64,000 nt of DNA, taken from Caulobacter segnis (GTDB lineage: Bacteria > Pseudomonadota > Alphaproteobacteria > Caulobacterales > Caulobacteraceae). Each line of letters opens with the position of its first letter. Position 1 is the stretch's first letter. The notes under the pieces are model-generated. The model saw nothing but the letters and a program-made list of their open reading frames with translations. It did not search any database and was not told the origin of the DNA. Below are positions 1-9,332 of the stretch, piece after piece. The stretch spans positions 124,001 to 188,000 of the forward strand of contig NZ_QFQZ01000001.1 in the NCBI RefSeq assembly GCF_003243465.1, in the 5' to 3' direction. Position numbers and translations under genes: made by a program.

Positions 1-3000
1 GAAGCTCTTGCGCATGAAGCCCAGCGGCGTGACGCCCGCGTCCAGCGAGATCGGACCGGAGTCGTAGAACATCGACATCCCGGCGCCGGCCCGGCTGCGG
101 CTGTCCAAAGCGGGCAGGACGATGGTGTTGCCCGCGACGATCGCCTCCGCCGCGACCAGCGGGTTGGCGCCGATGTTGGCGATCGCCGCCTGGTTGGGCG
201 CGCCGGCGCTGATGACGACCGGATTGATCGCGACGCCCAGCCGGCCGACGCCGAACGGCGAGACCGAGGCGGTGATCCGGGTGTCGGCCTCGAACAGGCG
301 GCTCGTGCCCTCCTCGCCGCTGCGGGCGCGCAGGTTGGCCGTGCCCTCGAACTGCGGCGCGGTCGACTGGCGCAGCGCCGCGATCTCGCGGCCGACCTTG
401 GTCGGGAGCGGCGCGCTGGCGTCCGACGCCGAGCCCGCCACCTGGGTCCGGCCCTTGTCGGGGCGCGGCGGCGCATAGGCCGGGGCGGGGGTCGGCAGCG
501 GCGCCAAGGCGGCGGGCCCGGCCGCCGCATAGGGCGAGGCCGGATAGGCCGGCGACGAATAGCTCGGGGCCGCGGCGTAGCTGGACGCCGCATAGGTCGG
601 CGTCGCCGGCGGCGGGATGGCCGTCGGGTTCGAATTGGCCGGCAGGCTCGCGCCCCCAGCGCTCGCGCCATAGTCGCTCTGCGGCGCGTTGGCCGGAACG
701 GGCGCGAAGCTCTGGACCGGCGCGGCGGCGGGCGCGTAGCCGGCGTAGGCCTGCGGCTGCGAGGGCGGCTGCGGCAGGGCGAAGGCCGGGGTCGAGCCCG
801 AGGACGCCGCCGGCGCGCCATAGGTCGGCGCGTCGGCCGCCTGGGCGATCGCGCGCACGGCGAACGGGTTGGGGCCCAGGGCGCCGGCCGCGGTGGCGGG
901 GGCGCCCGGCTGGGCGCCCGGCCCCCGCGCCAGCAGGGTCTGGGCGCGCTCGAACGCCTTCAGGGCCGCGCGTTCACGGCCCCGCGCCTGCTCCATCTGG
1001 CCAAGCTGGTAGTAGAGATCGGCGTTGTTGGGCTGGATGGCGATGGCGCGGCGCAGCAGGCCGTCGGCGCGGTCGTAGTCGCCCGTGCGGACCGCGACCC
1101 GGGCCGAGCCGGCCAGCGCGTCGTAGTCGTTCGGATTGATCGACAGCAGGGCCTCGTAGGTCTGGGCGGCCTGCGGGGCCAGGTCGCCGGTGTCGTACAG
1201 GCGCGCCAGGGCCGACAGCAGCAGCGGATCGCGCGGCGAGACGGCGAAGCCCTGCGACAGGGTGTCGAACGCCGCGGCGAAGTCGCCGGCAAGGCGCAGG
1301 CGGTCGGCGCGGCGGGCGCTGTAGAGCGCCGCCAGGCTGCGGTACTCGCCTTGCGGCTGCTGCTGGGCGGCGGCGTTGAGCAGGCTGATGGCGGCGGGGT
1401 CCTGCCCCGTCTGGGCCAGCACGGCCAGGAAGCCGGCCGCCTCGGACGGCTTGAAGCTGGCCGGCGGCTGGCGGGCGGCCTCCAGGGCCAGCGCGGTGGA
1501 CTGGTAGCTGTCGCCCAGGTCCAGCAGGGTCTCGGCGATGCGGCCGCGCACGCCGAAGCTGGGCGACGTGCGGCTGAGCAGGCCGCGCAGCAGGCTCACG
1601 CCGTCGACCGGACGGCCCTGGGCGCCCCAGCGCTTGGCCTGTTCGATCGTGCTGAGCGCATCGACCCGGGCGATCAGGTCCTTGACCGCGCGCGTGCGGC
1701 TGGCCTCGGGCACGCGACGCAGCAGGCCCACGGCCTCATCGTTGCGACCGCGCGATTCCGAGTAGAGCGCCGCGGCCTGCAGGCTCTCCGGATCGCTCGA
1801 CTGGTACAGCGGCGCCATCAGCGACTGGGCCTCGGCCTCCTGGCCTTGCTCGGCCAGGAATCGGGCGTAGTCGTAACGCGACCAGGGGTTGGACGGATTG
1901 GCCGACAGCGCCGCCGACAGGGCCGCGCCGGCCCCAAAGGTGTCGCCGCGCCTTTGCAGCTCGTTGGCCCGCGCCCGCTCGATGGCGGCGCGGGTCTGTC
2001 CCGCCGTGGGGCCGGTCAGGGTGGCGGCGACCTGGCTGGCCTCGTCATAGCGGGCCTGGTCGGCCAGGGCCTGGGCGAGGCCGGCGCTGGCCTCGGCCCT
2101 TTGCGGCGCGGTGGCGAGCGCCGCCCGGAAGGCGTTTTCGGCTTCGGCCGGACGCCCCAGGGCGGCCAGCGACTGGCCCCAGAGCACCTGCGCCTCGATG
2201 CGATCGGGGCTCTGGCCCAGCGCCAGGGGACGCGCGTCCTGCTCGGCCTGGGCGTAGCGGCCGCCCTCATAGGCGGCGCGGGCGCGCGACAGGGTCGCGA
2301 AGAACTGGGCCGACCGCAGGGCCTCGCCCCAGCGCTGGTCGCCGGAGGCTCCCTTGCTGGCGCGCTTGAGCAGCTCCTCGGCGTCGGCGAAGCGGCCTTG
2401 CTGCAGTCGGATGATTCCGAGGCCGCCGGCGGCGTCGAGGTCGTTCGACCGCTCGCGCAGGGCCTGGTTGAACAGGCGCTCGGCGGCGGCGAGGTCCTTG
2501 CGCTCGAGCGCCTCGAAACCGGCGGCGCGCGACGCGCCGCTGGGGTCGATGGCCGGCGCCGGCTTAGCGTCGCTCTTGGCCTGCCGCATCTCGGTCGCCG
2601 CGGCGTCCGGGTTGCTGGGCACGGAAGCGTCGGCCCGCGCCTTCAGCGCCTTGTCCAGCGCCGCGACGCGCGGGTCGGAGTCGCCGGTCGCCGCGCGCAG
2701 CTGCCGGGTCCAGCGATCAGCCGACGCGATGTCGCCGTCCTCGAGGGCGTAGGACGCCAGGCGCTGCAGCACCTGCGGATTATTCGGGCTCTGGGTCAGG
2801 GCCCGCTGCAGGGCCTGAAGGCCAAGGTCCTTTCGACCCCGCTTGCGCTGGCTGGCCGCCTGGTTCAGCAGCGCCTGCACGACGCCGCCCTGCGAGGCCT
2901 GCGGCGCCGCCGGCGCGACCGCCTGGGGCGCCGGCCCCTTGGAGGTCGGCACCAGCGGCAGCGCCACGGGCTTGTCGGTCGGCAGACGCGGTTGGACCTG

Positions 3001-3060
3001 AGCGATGGCCGTCGAGGCCAGCAGGCTCGACGCCAACGAGATACAGGCGACTATCTTCAT
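1..3060 (-). CDS. bcsC: Cellulose synthase operon protein C (BcsC), 3' end cut off by the window
   Basis: About 1020 codons are visible; the C-terminus lies beyond the left edge. BcsC is the periplasmic TPR scaffold and outer-membrane porin through which cellulose leaves the cell. The N-terminus is a signal peptide ending near ASTAIA-Q (residue about 20). Residues about 55-700 are TPR-like helical repeats rich in Ala, Leu, Arg and Gln. Residues about 715-870 are an Ala/Pro/Ser/Tyr-rich linker, and from about 880 comes the beginning of the BcsC C-terminal domain (a GREIAALR segment followed by beta-rich sequence). The ATG overlaps the stop of the bcsAB gene as ATGA, so the two are translationally coupled. 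Last visible gene of the bcs operon. Confidence 0.88.
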   Translation of the reverse strand, partial: MKIVACISLASSLLASTAIAQVQPRLPTDKPVALPLVPTSKGPAPQAVAPAAPQASQGGVVQALLNQAASQRKRGRKDLGLQALQRALTQSPNNPQVLQRLASYALEDGDIASADRWTRQLRAATGDSDPRVAALDKALKARADASVPSNPDAAATEMRQAKSDAKPAPAIDPSGASRAAGFEALERKDLAAAERLFNQALRERSNDLDAAGGLGIIRLQQGRFADAEELLKRASKGASGDQRWGEALRSAQFFATLSRARAAYEGGRYAQAEQDARPLALGQSPDRIEAQVLWGQSLAALGRPAEAENAFRAALATAPQRAEASAGLAQALADQARYDEASQVAATLTGPTAGQTRAAIERARANELQRRGDTFGAGAALSAALSANPSNPWSRYDYARFLAEQGQEAEAQSLMAPLYQSSDPESLQAAALYSESRGRNDEAVGLLRRVPEASRTRAVKDLIARVDALSTIEQAKRWGAQGRPVDGVSLLRGLLSRTSPSFGVRGRIAETLLDLGDSYQSTALALEAARQPPASFKPSEAAGFLAVLAQTGQDPAAISLLNAAAQQQPQGEYRSLAALYSARRADRLRLAGDFAAAFDTLSQGFAVSPRDPLLLSALARLYDTGDLAPQAAQTYEALLSINPNDYDALAGSARVAVRTGDYDRADGLLRRAIAIQPNNADLYYQLGQMEQARGRERAALKAFERAQTLLARGPGAQPGAPATAAGALGPNPFAVRAIAQAADAPTYGAPAASSGSTPAFALPQPPSQPQAYAGYAPAAAPVQSFAPVPANAPQSDYGASAGGASLPANSNPTAIPPPATPTYAASSYAAAPSYSSPAYPASPYAAAGPAALAPLPTPAPAYAPPRPDKGRTQVAGSASDASAPLPTKVGREIAALRQSTAPQFEGTANLRARSGEEGTSRLFEADTRITASVSPFGVGRLGVAINPVVISAGAPNQAAIANIGANPLVAAEAIVAGNTIVLPALDSRSRAGAGMSMFYDSGPISLDAGVTPLGFMRKSF

Positions 3061-6000
3061 CGCGGGTCCACTTCCGTGTCGGCCAGGCGCTTACGCTCAA
3101 GGGCGCCGAGGACGACCCAGAAGCCCGCCCCGATTACCAGGGAGGCGCCGATCACCGCCAGGGCCAGCAGCAACGGATTGCGGCTGCACCACCACATGAC
3201 CGCCACCCACCAGGGCAGGTGACCGGACCAGAATCCCGGCGCAACCTGGAAGCTATTGAAGCTCTTGTCGGTCGCGATGGCTAGATCGCCCTGCATGGCC
3301 GCGTTGGCCTCGGGCTTGGACATCGAATTGACGATCTCAGGCAGGCGCGCCGGGCTCGCCGCCAGCACGGCGACGACGACGCGGGTCTTGTCGAACGGCG
3401 AGCGCCAGCTGGACACGCCGGCGAAGTCGCCGACCGTCACCAGGGCCGCCTCGGCCGCGGCGGGATCGCGCTGGTCGACATTGGAGCCGAACCGCGAGAA
3501 CAGCCGCGCGATCGGCGAGGTCGAGGCCACGCGCAGCTGGCTGCCCTCGACGCGCACGGGCGCGCTCTGGAACAGCTCCGCCGCCTGGGAGGCCAGGGAC
3601 AGCGGCCCCACCACCAGGATGTCGCGACCGCGCAGGCTGGGCGACTCGCCCGGGCGGGCGATGGTGACGCCCACGGCCGGCGCGCCGGTGGCGTCGCCGA
3701 TGCGGCCGATCAGGGTGAACAGGGCCTGCAGCGTGTCGGGCTGCGGCTGCTCCGGGATCAGGACCAGGGTCTCCGACAGGTCGGCGACGCGGCTGAACGG
3801 GAAGCCGGAGCTGGCGAAGAAGGCCAGATCGGGCATGCGCGAGAAGTGGTGCGCGCCGGTCATGTCCAGCTTCGAGTCGGCGTCGATGCCCACCCGCACA
3901 CCGACCGGAAGGGTGCCTTCGCAGGCGCCTTTCTTCTTGGCGTGGAGGTCATAATAGAACTGCAGTTGGTTCTGGCCGAACACGTTGTAGCCGGGGATGT
4001 CCACCGAGGCCTTGTTCTGGATGGCCGACAGGCCGATCGCGTCGCGAACCTTCTCGGCCGTCTTCTCGGGTTTCAGCGGGATCGAGCGGATGTACTTGTC
4101 GTTAGCCAGCACATCGAGCCGCGACATCGAATAGTCGAGCCACGGACCGGCCGGGTAGCGATAGCCGAACGTCAGCTTCGGGCCGGCGCTGGGCCAGAAG
4201 AACAGGTCCGGCGCGGTGCGGAACTCCGCGGTCAGCAGACCCGGGCGCAGGCCCGCGCCTTCCAGGTTGGACTGGCCGACAAGGTCGCCCAACCGGACCG
4301 GACGGTCGGTGTTGACCCAGCGCGGGGCGTCATAGGGCTTGCGCCGCGCGATCGGCTGCGGCGAGACCTGGGCGCTCTGGCCCGACAGGCTCTTGGGCGC
4401 GGAGGCTAGCACGCGCGCCGCGGCCAGGACGTCCTCGTCCGACCCGCCGGAGATCACCAGCAGGGTGGCGTAGGCGTTGCGCGGGTTGCGGACCAGGCTG
4501 ATCACCGGGCCGGAGGCGTCCGGCGCGGTCCAGCCGCCGATCTGGCTGCCGCCACGGGCCAGCACCACGGCGTTGCCTTCGGGCAGGTCGCCGAACAGGA
4601 CCGGGAACGAGAAGCCGTGGAAGCTGGCCGTCATGCCGAAATAGGAGGCGGCGGCCGAACCGGCGGCGATCAGTTCGTTCGAGGGCGCGCCGGCGAAGAC
4701 GAACGGCAGCTTCAGCTGGCGGCCTTCGGTGGCGTCGAAGAACGGCCCCGGCAGGCGGGCCAGCGAGTCGCCGACCGACAGCTGCTGCAGGGTCAGGCTC
4801 AGGCGGCTGCGGGTATTGCTGATATTGGCCCACAGCGTCGAGTGCAGCGGGTCCTCGCAGCTGCGCGTGTAGTGGCTGATGAAGCGGAAGCCCAGGCGGT
4901 TCTCGTTGGTGAACAGGCCCGGATCGATCGGCAGGGTGACGACCACGCCGCCGGCGCCGTCCGGGGTCAGCGGCACGGTGCCGATGACCTCGTCGTTCAG
5001 CAGGACGGTCAGGTGGCTGAGCTCGGCCAACAGCTGCGGCGAATAGGCGAAGTTCAGGGTCAGCTGGGCCTGGGTGACGACCTCGTCCTGGCGCAGGTTG
5101 ACCGGGATGCCGGCCTCGCCCGCCGAGCCCATCAGCCTGAGCGGACGGCTGACCTTGAGGTCCTCCAGGGTCATCGACAGGGTGCGGACGCCGCCGGAGG
5201 GCTTGGCCGCGGGCGCGGCGGCGGGGGCGGTCTCTCCCTTGGCGCGGGCGACCGGCGCGGCGTGGGCCGGGTTCGATCCTAGGGCGCCCAGCCCCAGGGC
5301 GACGGCCAGGAGCGCCGCGGCGGCCGAGGTCCCCGCCCGCTTGTAGGCCACCGAGGCCCGCGGCGTGTCGCGATAGCGCCACCAGAACAGGATGGACATC
5401 GAGGCGCGCATCAGGTCGGCGAAGGACTGCCAGGCCGACCACGAGACGTGATCATCGATCAGCGGCCAGGCGTCGGCGCGCCCCATCACGACCCGCACCA
5501 GCTGTCGCCGGGATTCCAGCGTCATGTCCCTGAACATAAACCTCAGCCCACCCTTCCCGCTTCCCAACATCTCGACCGGGAACCCAAACATCTTTTCGGC
5601 CGCGAACACCTCTACGTGGGTCACGGTTCGTCCTTCGATAACGTCGTCGTCCGGCGCCGGAACCGCCATCCCGCCCATCGAGATGTTCAGCGTCTCGGTC
5701 GTGATCACGTGGCCATCGTCGAAATAGAGCCGCGCCGGCAGCGCCACGCCCAGGTGCTCGTGCTTGCGGACCTGGCGCGTCTCGCGCCCCACGGCGATGG
5801 CCGTGATCAGGATCAGCAGGCTGAAGCTGGACCAGGCGACGTTCAGCAGCACGGTGCCCAGCTGCACGTCGAAATATTGCGGCAGGAACAGCTTGGCGAC
5901 GCCCGAACCGATGCCGCCGAACAGGAGGCCGGTGGTGATCAGCAGGGGCAGCAGCACCTTGAAGTCGAAATAGCCTTCCTCGAGCAGCCCGCCCTTGTCC

Positions 6001-7478
6001 GTCACGTTGAACTTGCCCTTCTTCGGATCCAGCAGCGGCAGGATCGTCGGGCCCACCAGGTGGAACGAGATCAGCGACTCGTACACCTCGCCCCAGAAGG
6101 CGCGGCGATAGCGGCCCTGGATCCGTTCGTTGACCAGGATCGACAGCAGCAGGTGCGGCAAGGCGTAGGTGACGATGGTCCAGGCCGCGGCGGCGATGAT
6201 GTTCTGCTGGAAGATCAGATAGGCCAGCGGCGAGGTCAGGAACACGATGCGCGGCAGCGGAAACTGGAAGTGCAGCATCGCATTCAGGTAACAAAGGCGC
6301 TGGCCCAGCCCGAGGCCGGGCCCCAGCATCGGATTGTCGATCCGGAAGATCTGGGTCATGCCCCGCGCCCAGCGGGCGCGTTGGCCGATGTGCAGGGCCA
6401 GGCGCTCGGTGGCCAGGCCTGCTGACAGGCGCGTGTTCAGATAGGCCGTGTTCCAGCCCTTGCGCTGCAGCTTGAGCGCGGTGTGGGCGTCTTCGGTGAC
6501 GGTCTCGCCGGCGAAGCCGTTGGTCTCCTGCAGGGCCGAGCGCCGGATCACCGCGCAGGAGCCGCAGAAGAAGGTCGCGTTCCAGAAGTCGTTGCCCTTC
6601 TGGACGACGCCGTAGAACAGGTCGCCCTCGCCCGGGATGTCCTTCACGGCGCGGATGTTCCGCTGCACCGGATCGGGCGAGTAGAAGTAGTGCGGCGTCT
6701 GCATCAGGGCCAGCTTCGGGTCGGCCTGGAACCAGCCGACGGTCAGCTGCAGGAAGGCGCGCGTGGCCACATGGTCGGCGTCGAAGATGCAGAGCAGCTC
6801 GCCGGTGGTCTGCGGGATGGCGTTGTTGAGATTGCCCGCCTTGGCGTGCTTGTTGTCGGTCCGGGTGATGTAGCCGCAGCCGACCTTGCGCGCGAACTCC
6901 TCGAACTCCGGCCGGCGGCCGTCGTCGAGGATGTAGACCTTGAAGCGATCGGGCGGATAGTCCTGGTCCATCGCCCCGAACACCGTGTCCTGAACCAGCT
7001 CCAGGGTCTCGTTGTAGGTCGGGATGAAGATGTCGACGGTGGGCCAGGTCTCGGGCGGGCCGGTGATCTCGCGGACCTTGCGATTGAGCGGCCAGACGCA
7101 CTGCACATAGCCCAGCACCAGGATCAGCCAGGCATAGAGCTCGGCCATATAGAGGCCGATCCCCAGGCCGGCGGCCAGGGGATTGTCGAAGTGCAGCGTC
7201 TGGGTGGTGCGCCACCACATGTAGCGGGTGGACAGGGCGGTCGAGACCACGACCAGGCCGATGGTCATCCGCCGGCCGTCGCTGAGCTGGCCGATCGCGG
7301 CGGCCGCGGCGAAGGAGCCGAGGCCGAAGATCAGCTGGCCGCTGGTGTCCAGCGGCACGATGACCGCCAGCACGATGATCGCCGCCGCCATCGCGAAGAT
7401 CGCGTAGCGCGCCGGCGCGGACGCCGCGACGCGGCCGAACAGGCCGTCGCCGAGGTCCAGAGCCCCCTTGATGGTCAT
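3057..7478 (-). CDS. bcsAB: Cellulose synthase, fused catalytic (BcsA) and periplasmic (BcsB) subunits
   Basis: 1473 residues. It polymerises UDP-glucose into beta-1,4-glucan and translocates it across the inner membrane. N-terminal membrane helices span residues about 25-130. The GT2 domain has DDG at 185-187, DAD at 233-235, FFCGS at 303-307, TED at 328-330 and QRARW at 366-370, all intact. A PilZ c-di-GMP domain follows at about 568-665, with an RQVRK arginine cluster and NISMGG at 598-603. A hydrophobic stretch ending AHA near 740 leads into the BcsB part (about 745-1420), and a C-terminal helix lies near 1425-1460. BcsA and BcsB are separate in enterobacteria; fusions are known in some acetic acid bacteria. 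Activation by c-di-GMP is expected from PilZ. Confidence 0.95.
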   Translation of the reverse strand: MTIKGALDLGDGLFGRVAASAPARYAIFAMAAAIIVLAVIVPLDTSGQLIFGLGSFAAAAAIGQLSDGRRMTIGLVVVSTALSTRYMWWRTTQTLHFDNPLAAGLGIGLYMAELYAWLILVLGYVQCVWPLNRKVREITGPPETWPTVDIFIPTYNETLELVQDTVFGAMDQDYPPDRFKVYILDDGRRPEFEEFARKVGCGYITRTDNKHAKAGNLNNAIPQTTGELLCIFDADHVATRAFLQLTVGWFQADPKLALMQTPHYFYSPDPVQRNIRAVKDIPGEGDLFYGVVQKGNDFWNATFFCGSCAVIRRSALQETNGFAGETVTEDAHTALKLQRKGWNTAYLNTRLSAGLATERLALHIGQRARWARGMTQIFRIDNPMLGPGLGLGQRLCYLNAMLHFQFPLPRIVFLTSPLAYLIFQQNIIAAAAWTIVTYALPHLLLSILVNERIQGRYRRAFWGEVYESLISFHLVGPTILPLLDPKKGKFNVTDKGGLLEEGYFDFKVLLPLLITTGLLFGGIGSGVAKLFLPQYFDVQLGTVLLNVAWSSFSLLILITAIAVGRETRQVRKHEHLGVALPARLYFDDGHVITTETLNISMGGMAVPAPDDDVIEGRTVTHVEVFAAEKMFGFPVEMLGSGKGGLRFMFRDMTLESRRQLVRVVMGRADAWPLIDDHVSWSAWQSFADLMRASMSILFWWRYRDTPRASVAYKRAGTSAAAALLAVALGLGALGSNPAHAAPVARAKGETAPAAAPAAKPSGGVRTLSMTLEDLKVSRPLRLMGSAGEAGIPVNLRQDEVVTQAQLTLNFAYSPQLLAELSHLTVLLNDEVIGTVPLTPDGAGGVVVTLPIDPGLFTNENRLGFRFISHYTRSCEDPLHSTLWANISNTRSRLSLTLQQLSVGDSLARLPGPFFDATEGRQLKLPFVFAGAPSNELIAAGSAAASYFGMTASFHGFSFPVLFGDLPEGNAVVLARGGSQIGGWTAPDASGPVISLVRNPRNAYATLLVISGGSDEDVLAAARVLASAPKSLSGQSAQVSPQPIARRKPYDAPRWVNTDRPVRLGDLVGQSNLEGAGLRPGLLTAEFRTAPDLFFWPSAGPKLTFGYRYPAGPWLDYSMSRLDVLANDKYIRSIPLKPEKTAEKVRDAIGLSAIQNKASVDIPGYNVFGQNQLQFYYDLHAKKKGACEGTLPVGVRVGIDADSKLDMTGAHHFSRMPDLAFFASSGFPFSRVADLSETLVLIPEQPQPDTLQALFTLIGRIGDATGAPAVGVTIARPGESPSLRGRDILVVGPLSLASQAAELFQSAPVRVEGSQLRVASTSPIARLFSRFGSNVDQRDPAAAEAALVTVGDFAGVSSWRSPFDKTRVVVAVLAASPARLPEIVNSMSKPEANAAMQGDLAIATDKSFNSFQVAPGFWSGHLPWWVAVMWWCSRNPLLLALAVIGASLVIGAGFWVVLGALERKRLADTEVDPR

Positions 7479-7480
7479 GG

Positions 7481-8236
7481 TCAGCGAGACCCCGAGGATG
7501 TCAGTCGGTCGAGACGTCCGGCGATCGCGTCGATGTCCATGGCCCCGACGCTGTCGGAGGCCACGGCGACGACGGCCTCGCCCCGCGCGGCCGCCTCGGC
7601 CAGCGACTCGTCGTAGTGCACGACGCCGATGAAGCGCTCGGCGGCGTGGGCCGCGATGAACTCGGCGATATCGCGGCTCAGTCGGCGCCGCGGATCGACC
7701 TGGTTGAGAACCCCGAAGGTGTTGGGCTGCTCCGACATCGGCCGCAGCATCAGCCCATCGCGATAGGTCGGCACCAGCGCCATCGAGCCGGCGTCGGCCA
7801 GCAGCACGATCAGCTTAAGGTCGGCCAGGGCTTCGAGGCGTTCCTGCAGGCGTCCGTCGCCGGGCGTGGTGTCGGCGATCACGATCTCGTCGGGGGACCG
7901 CGCGAGGCTGTTCAGCGCCTCGGCCAGGGTCGGCTCGACCAGCACATCCTTCATGCGCAGCCGTTCGGCCGTCGTGGCCTCGCCATACGGCGCGACCCGC
8001 ACGCCATCCAGACCGTCGACCACGGCGGACGACCAAGGCAATCCCTGGGCGGTGCAGCGCGCGACCCCAAGCTCGCCGTCATGGCCCGGCGCCAGCAGGA
8101 AACGCAGCGCGTTCTGGGAGTCGAAATCGATTGCAGTGACGGGCCGGCCTCGCCGGCGCAAAGCCACGGCGAGGTTGGCGACGAGCGTCGTCTTACCCAC
8201 GCCCCCCTTGGGTGACGACACGACGAGGAGAACCAT
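7481..8236 (-). CDS. bcsQ: Cellulose biosynthesis ParA/MinD-like ATPase BcsQ
   Basis: 251 residues, close to E. coli BcsQ (about 250). The deviant Walker A KGGVGKTT lies at residues 10-17, with an IDFDSQN switch-like segment just after residue 35 and a TTPGDG segment in the middle. BcsQ proteins belong to the ParA/MinD superfamily and help place or assemble the cellulose secretion complex in the cytoplasm. The stop lies 2 bp before the bcsAB start, and the ATG shares one base with the TAA of the upstream gene (TAATG), so it is coupled on both sides. The family is secure from motif and context; a polar-localisation role here is inferred. Confidence 0.9.
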   Translation of the reverse strand: MVLLVVSSPKGGVGKTTLVANLAVALRRRGRPVTAIDFDSQNALRFLLAPGHDGELGVARCTAQGLPWSSAVVDGLDGVRVAPYGEATTAERLRMKDVLVEPTLAEALNSLARSPDEIVIADTTPGDGRLQERLEALADLKLIVLLADAGSMALVPTYRDGLMLRPMSEQPNTFGVLNQVDPRRRLSRDIAEFIAAHAAERFIGVVHYDESLAEAAARGEAVVAVASDSVGAMDIDAIAGRLDRLTSSGSR

Positions 8237-8661
8237 TAGACCGCCTTCCGCCCGATACGCTCGAAGATTTCCGAGAGGGCCTGGGGACCGTCCTCAGCCG
8301 GCTTACCCACGGTGTAGCGGCCGAACGCGCCGGCCTTGGGCGACGCAGCGTCAACCTGCAGGCGCGCGAACAGCGAACCGCTGGCCGGAGCAGGGTTGGG
8401 GGCCGCAGCGGGGCTGGGCGCCGGAGCCACGGCCTGCGTCACGGGTTCGGCCGCCGCGCCGGCGGCGACAGCGGTCGTCGCGGGGGCCGTCGCCTGAGCC
8501 TCAGGGGCCAGCGATTGGGACTGGGGATCCGCCAGCGCGCTCTGCGCGCGCGCGATCTTTTCCAGGACAGGCCAAGTCTGGTCCGAGGCGCGCGGGGCGT
8601 CGAACTGCTTGTAGCTGACGGTGGTCTTCAACTTATCCATCAGGGCGCTTACGTCGCTCAC
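8236..8661 (-). CDS. Small cytoplasmic cellulose-operon protein, BcsR/BcsP-like
   Basis: 141 residues starting at a GTG, preceded 7 bp upstream by AAGGAAG; an in-frame TTG at 8682 has no ribosome site. The N-terminal 40 residues (DVSALMDKL, then YKQF, then WPVLEKIA) have the same spacing as the short BcsR proteins of enterobacteria, which regulate BcsQ stability. The middle is an Ala/Pro-rich linker (about 50-95), and the end carries SLFARL and IFERI segments like those in BcsO/BcsP-type proteins. I therefore read it as a BcsR-like head joined to a BcsP-like tail. It is the first gene of the operon and shares one base with bcsQ. The family call is inference from motif memory. Confidence 0.65.
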   Translation of the reverse strand: MSDVSALMDKLKTTVSYKQFDAPRASDQTWPVLEKIARAQSALADPQSQSLAPEAQATAPATTAVAAGAAAEPVTQAVAPAPSPAAAPNPAPASGSLFARLQVDAASPKAGAFGRYTVGKPAEDGPQALSEIFERIGRKAV

Positions 8662-8712
8662 TGGCCACTTCCTTCGTTCCAATCAGTGCAGCGATCACTT
8701 GATTAGAGATGA

Positions 8713-8729
8713 ATTCGAAATTTTCGATT
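8713..8729. promoter_or_regulatory. Palindrome upstream of the bcs operon, candidate operator
   Basis: TCGAAA and TTTCGA face each other across a single T (8715-8727), extending imperfectly to 8713-8729. It lies about 55 bp upstream of the GTG start of the first bcs gene, where an operator would be expected. There is no evidence for which protein binds. Confidence 0.35.
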
Positions 8730-9246
8730 TAAACGGAAACTCTCAAACCTGAAAAAGAACCGCGAATTGCTGCTTTCCGTCGCATCGTGGCTAATTAATC
8801 GTTGAGACTTGGTAGAGCTCGCAGATTCAAGAATCGGAAGAGCTATCCGCGTTTCAACTCCCAGTTTATCATTATTATTCCTTTATTTACGCCTCGCACG
8901 CCGCGAAATAACTTACAAAAACAACCCCATGATTGAGCAGCATGTATGCGCCCCGGATGGAAGCGGGTCAAGTGCGTGAATGCACACGCACCGCTATCGC
9001 AACCCGAAACGGGTAGCACAGAGGACACGGAAAACGCGATTACTACCCATGGATGAAATTTGCTTCAGTACCCTCGCAACTTTGACCCGGCTGTACTATC
9101 GCCCATCTTTCATCATCTGAGATTGTTCTCCGCGCGATGCAAGATCACCGGTATACGAACTCAGAGCAAACTGCACAGTCAAAGCCCCGCGCTCTATTGT
9201 CGCATCCGCACGAATAGTCCGGGCAAGAGGGTCGCGACAAAGACAA

Positions 9247-9274
9247 CGGGCCCGGATGAGGTCATCCGGGCCCG
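9247..9274 (-). terminator. Rho-independent terminator of the RTX gene
   Basis: Perfect 13-bp stem (CGGGCCCGGATGA and its complement) with a 2-base centre, followed on the minus strand by the T-rich TTGTCTTTG. It sits about 60 bp past the stop of the RTX gene. Confidence 0.8.
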
Positions 9275-9332
9275 CTGGAAGGAGCGCCGCGCGATCGAGG
9301 GTCGAGCGGCCGATGCGTGACGGCGGGCCGCC

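Larger units (their letters stand above)
8662..9332. other. AT-richer gene-free region between the bcs operon and the RTX gene
   Basis: About 670 bases without a convincing gene. Base composition is clearly lower in GC than either side, especially 8690-8920. It must contain the bcs promoter (reading left). Short ORFs at 8843-9028 and 9060-9320 lack caulobacterial codon use and were not accepted. The only clear structures are the 8713-8729 palindrome and the 9247-9274 terminator hairpin, listed separately. Confidence 0.7.

Noticed and set aside
1351..3222. 623-codon plus-strand ORF
   Set aside because: Antisense to bcsC; low-complexity Gly/Arg/Leu content.
8843..9028. 61-codon minus-strand ORF in the AT-rich block
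   Set aside because: No ribosome site, no family, codon use unlike any neighbour.
9060..9320. 86-codon plus-strand ORF
   Set aside because: Runs over the terminator hairpin of the RTX gene and has no coding pattern.
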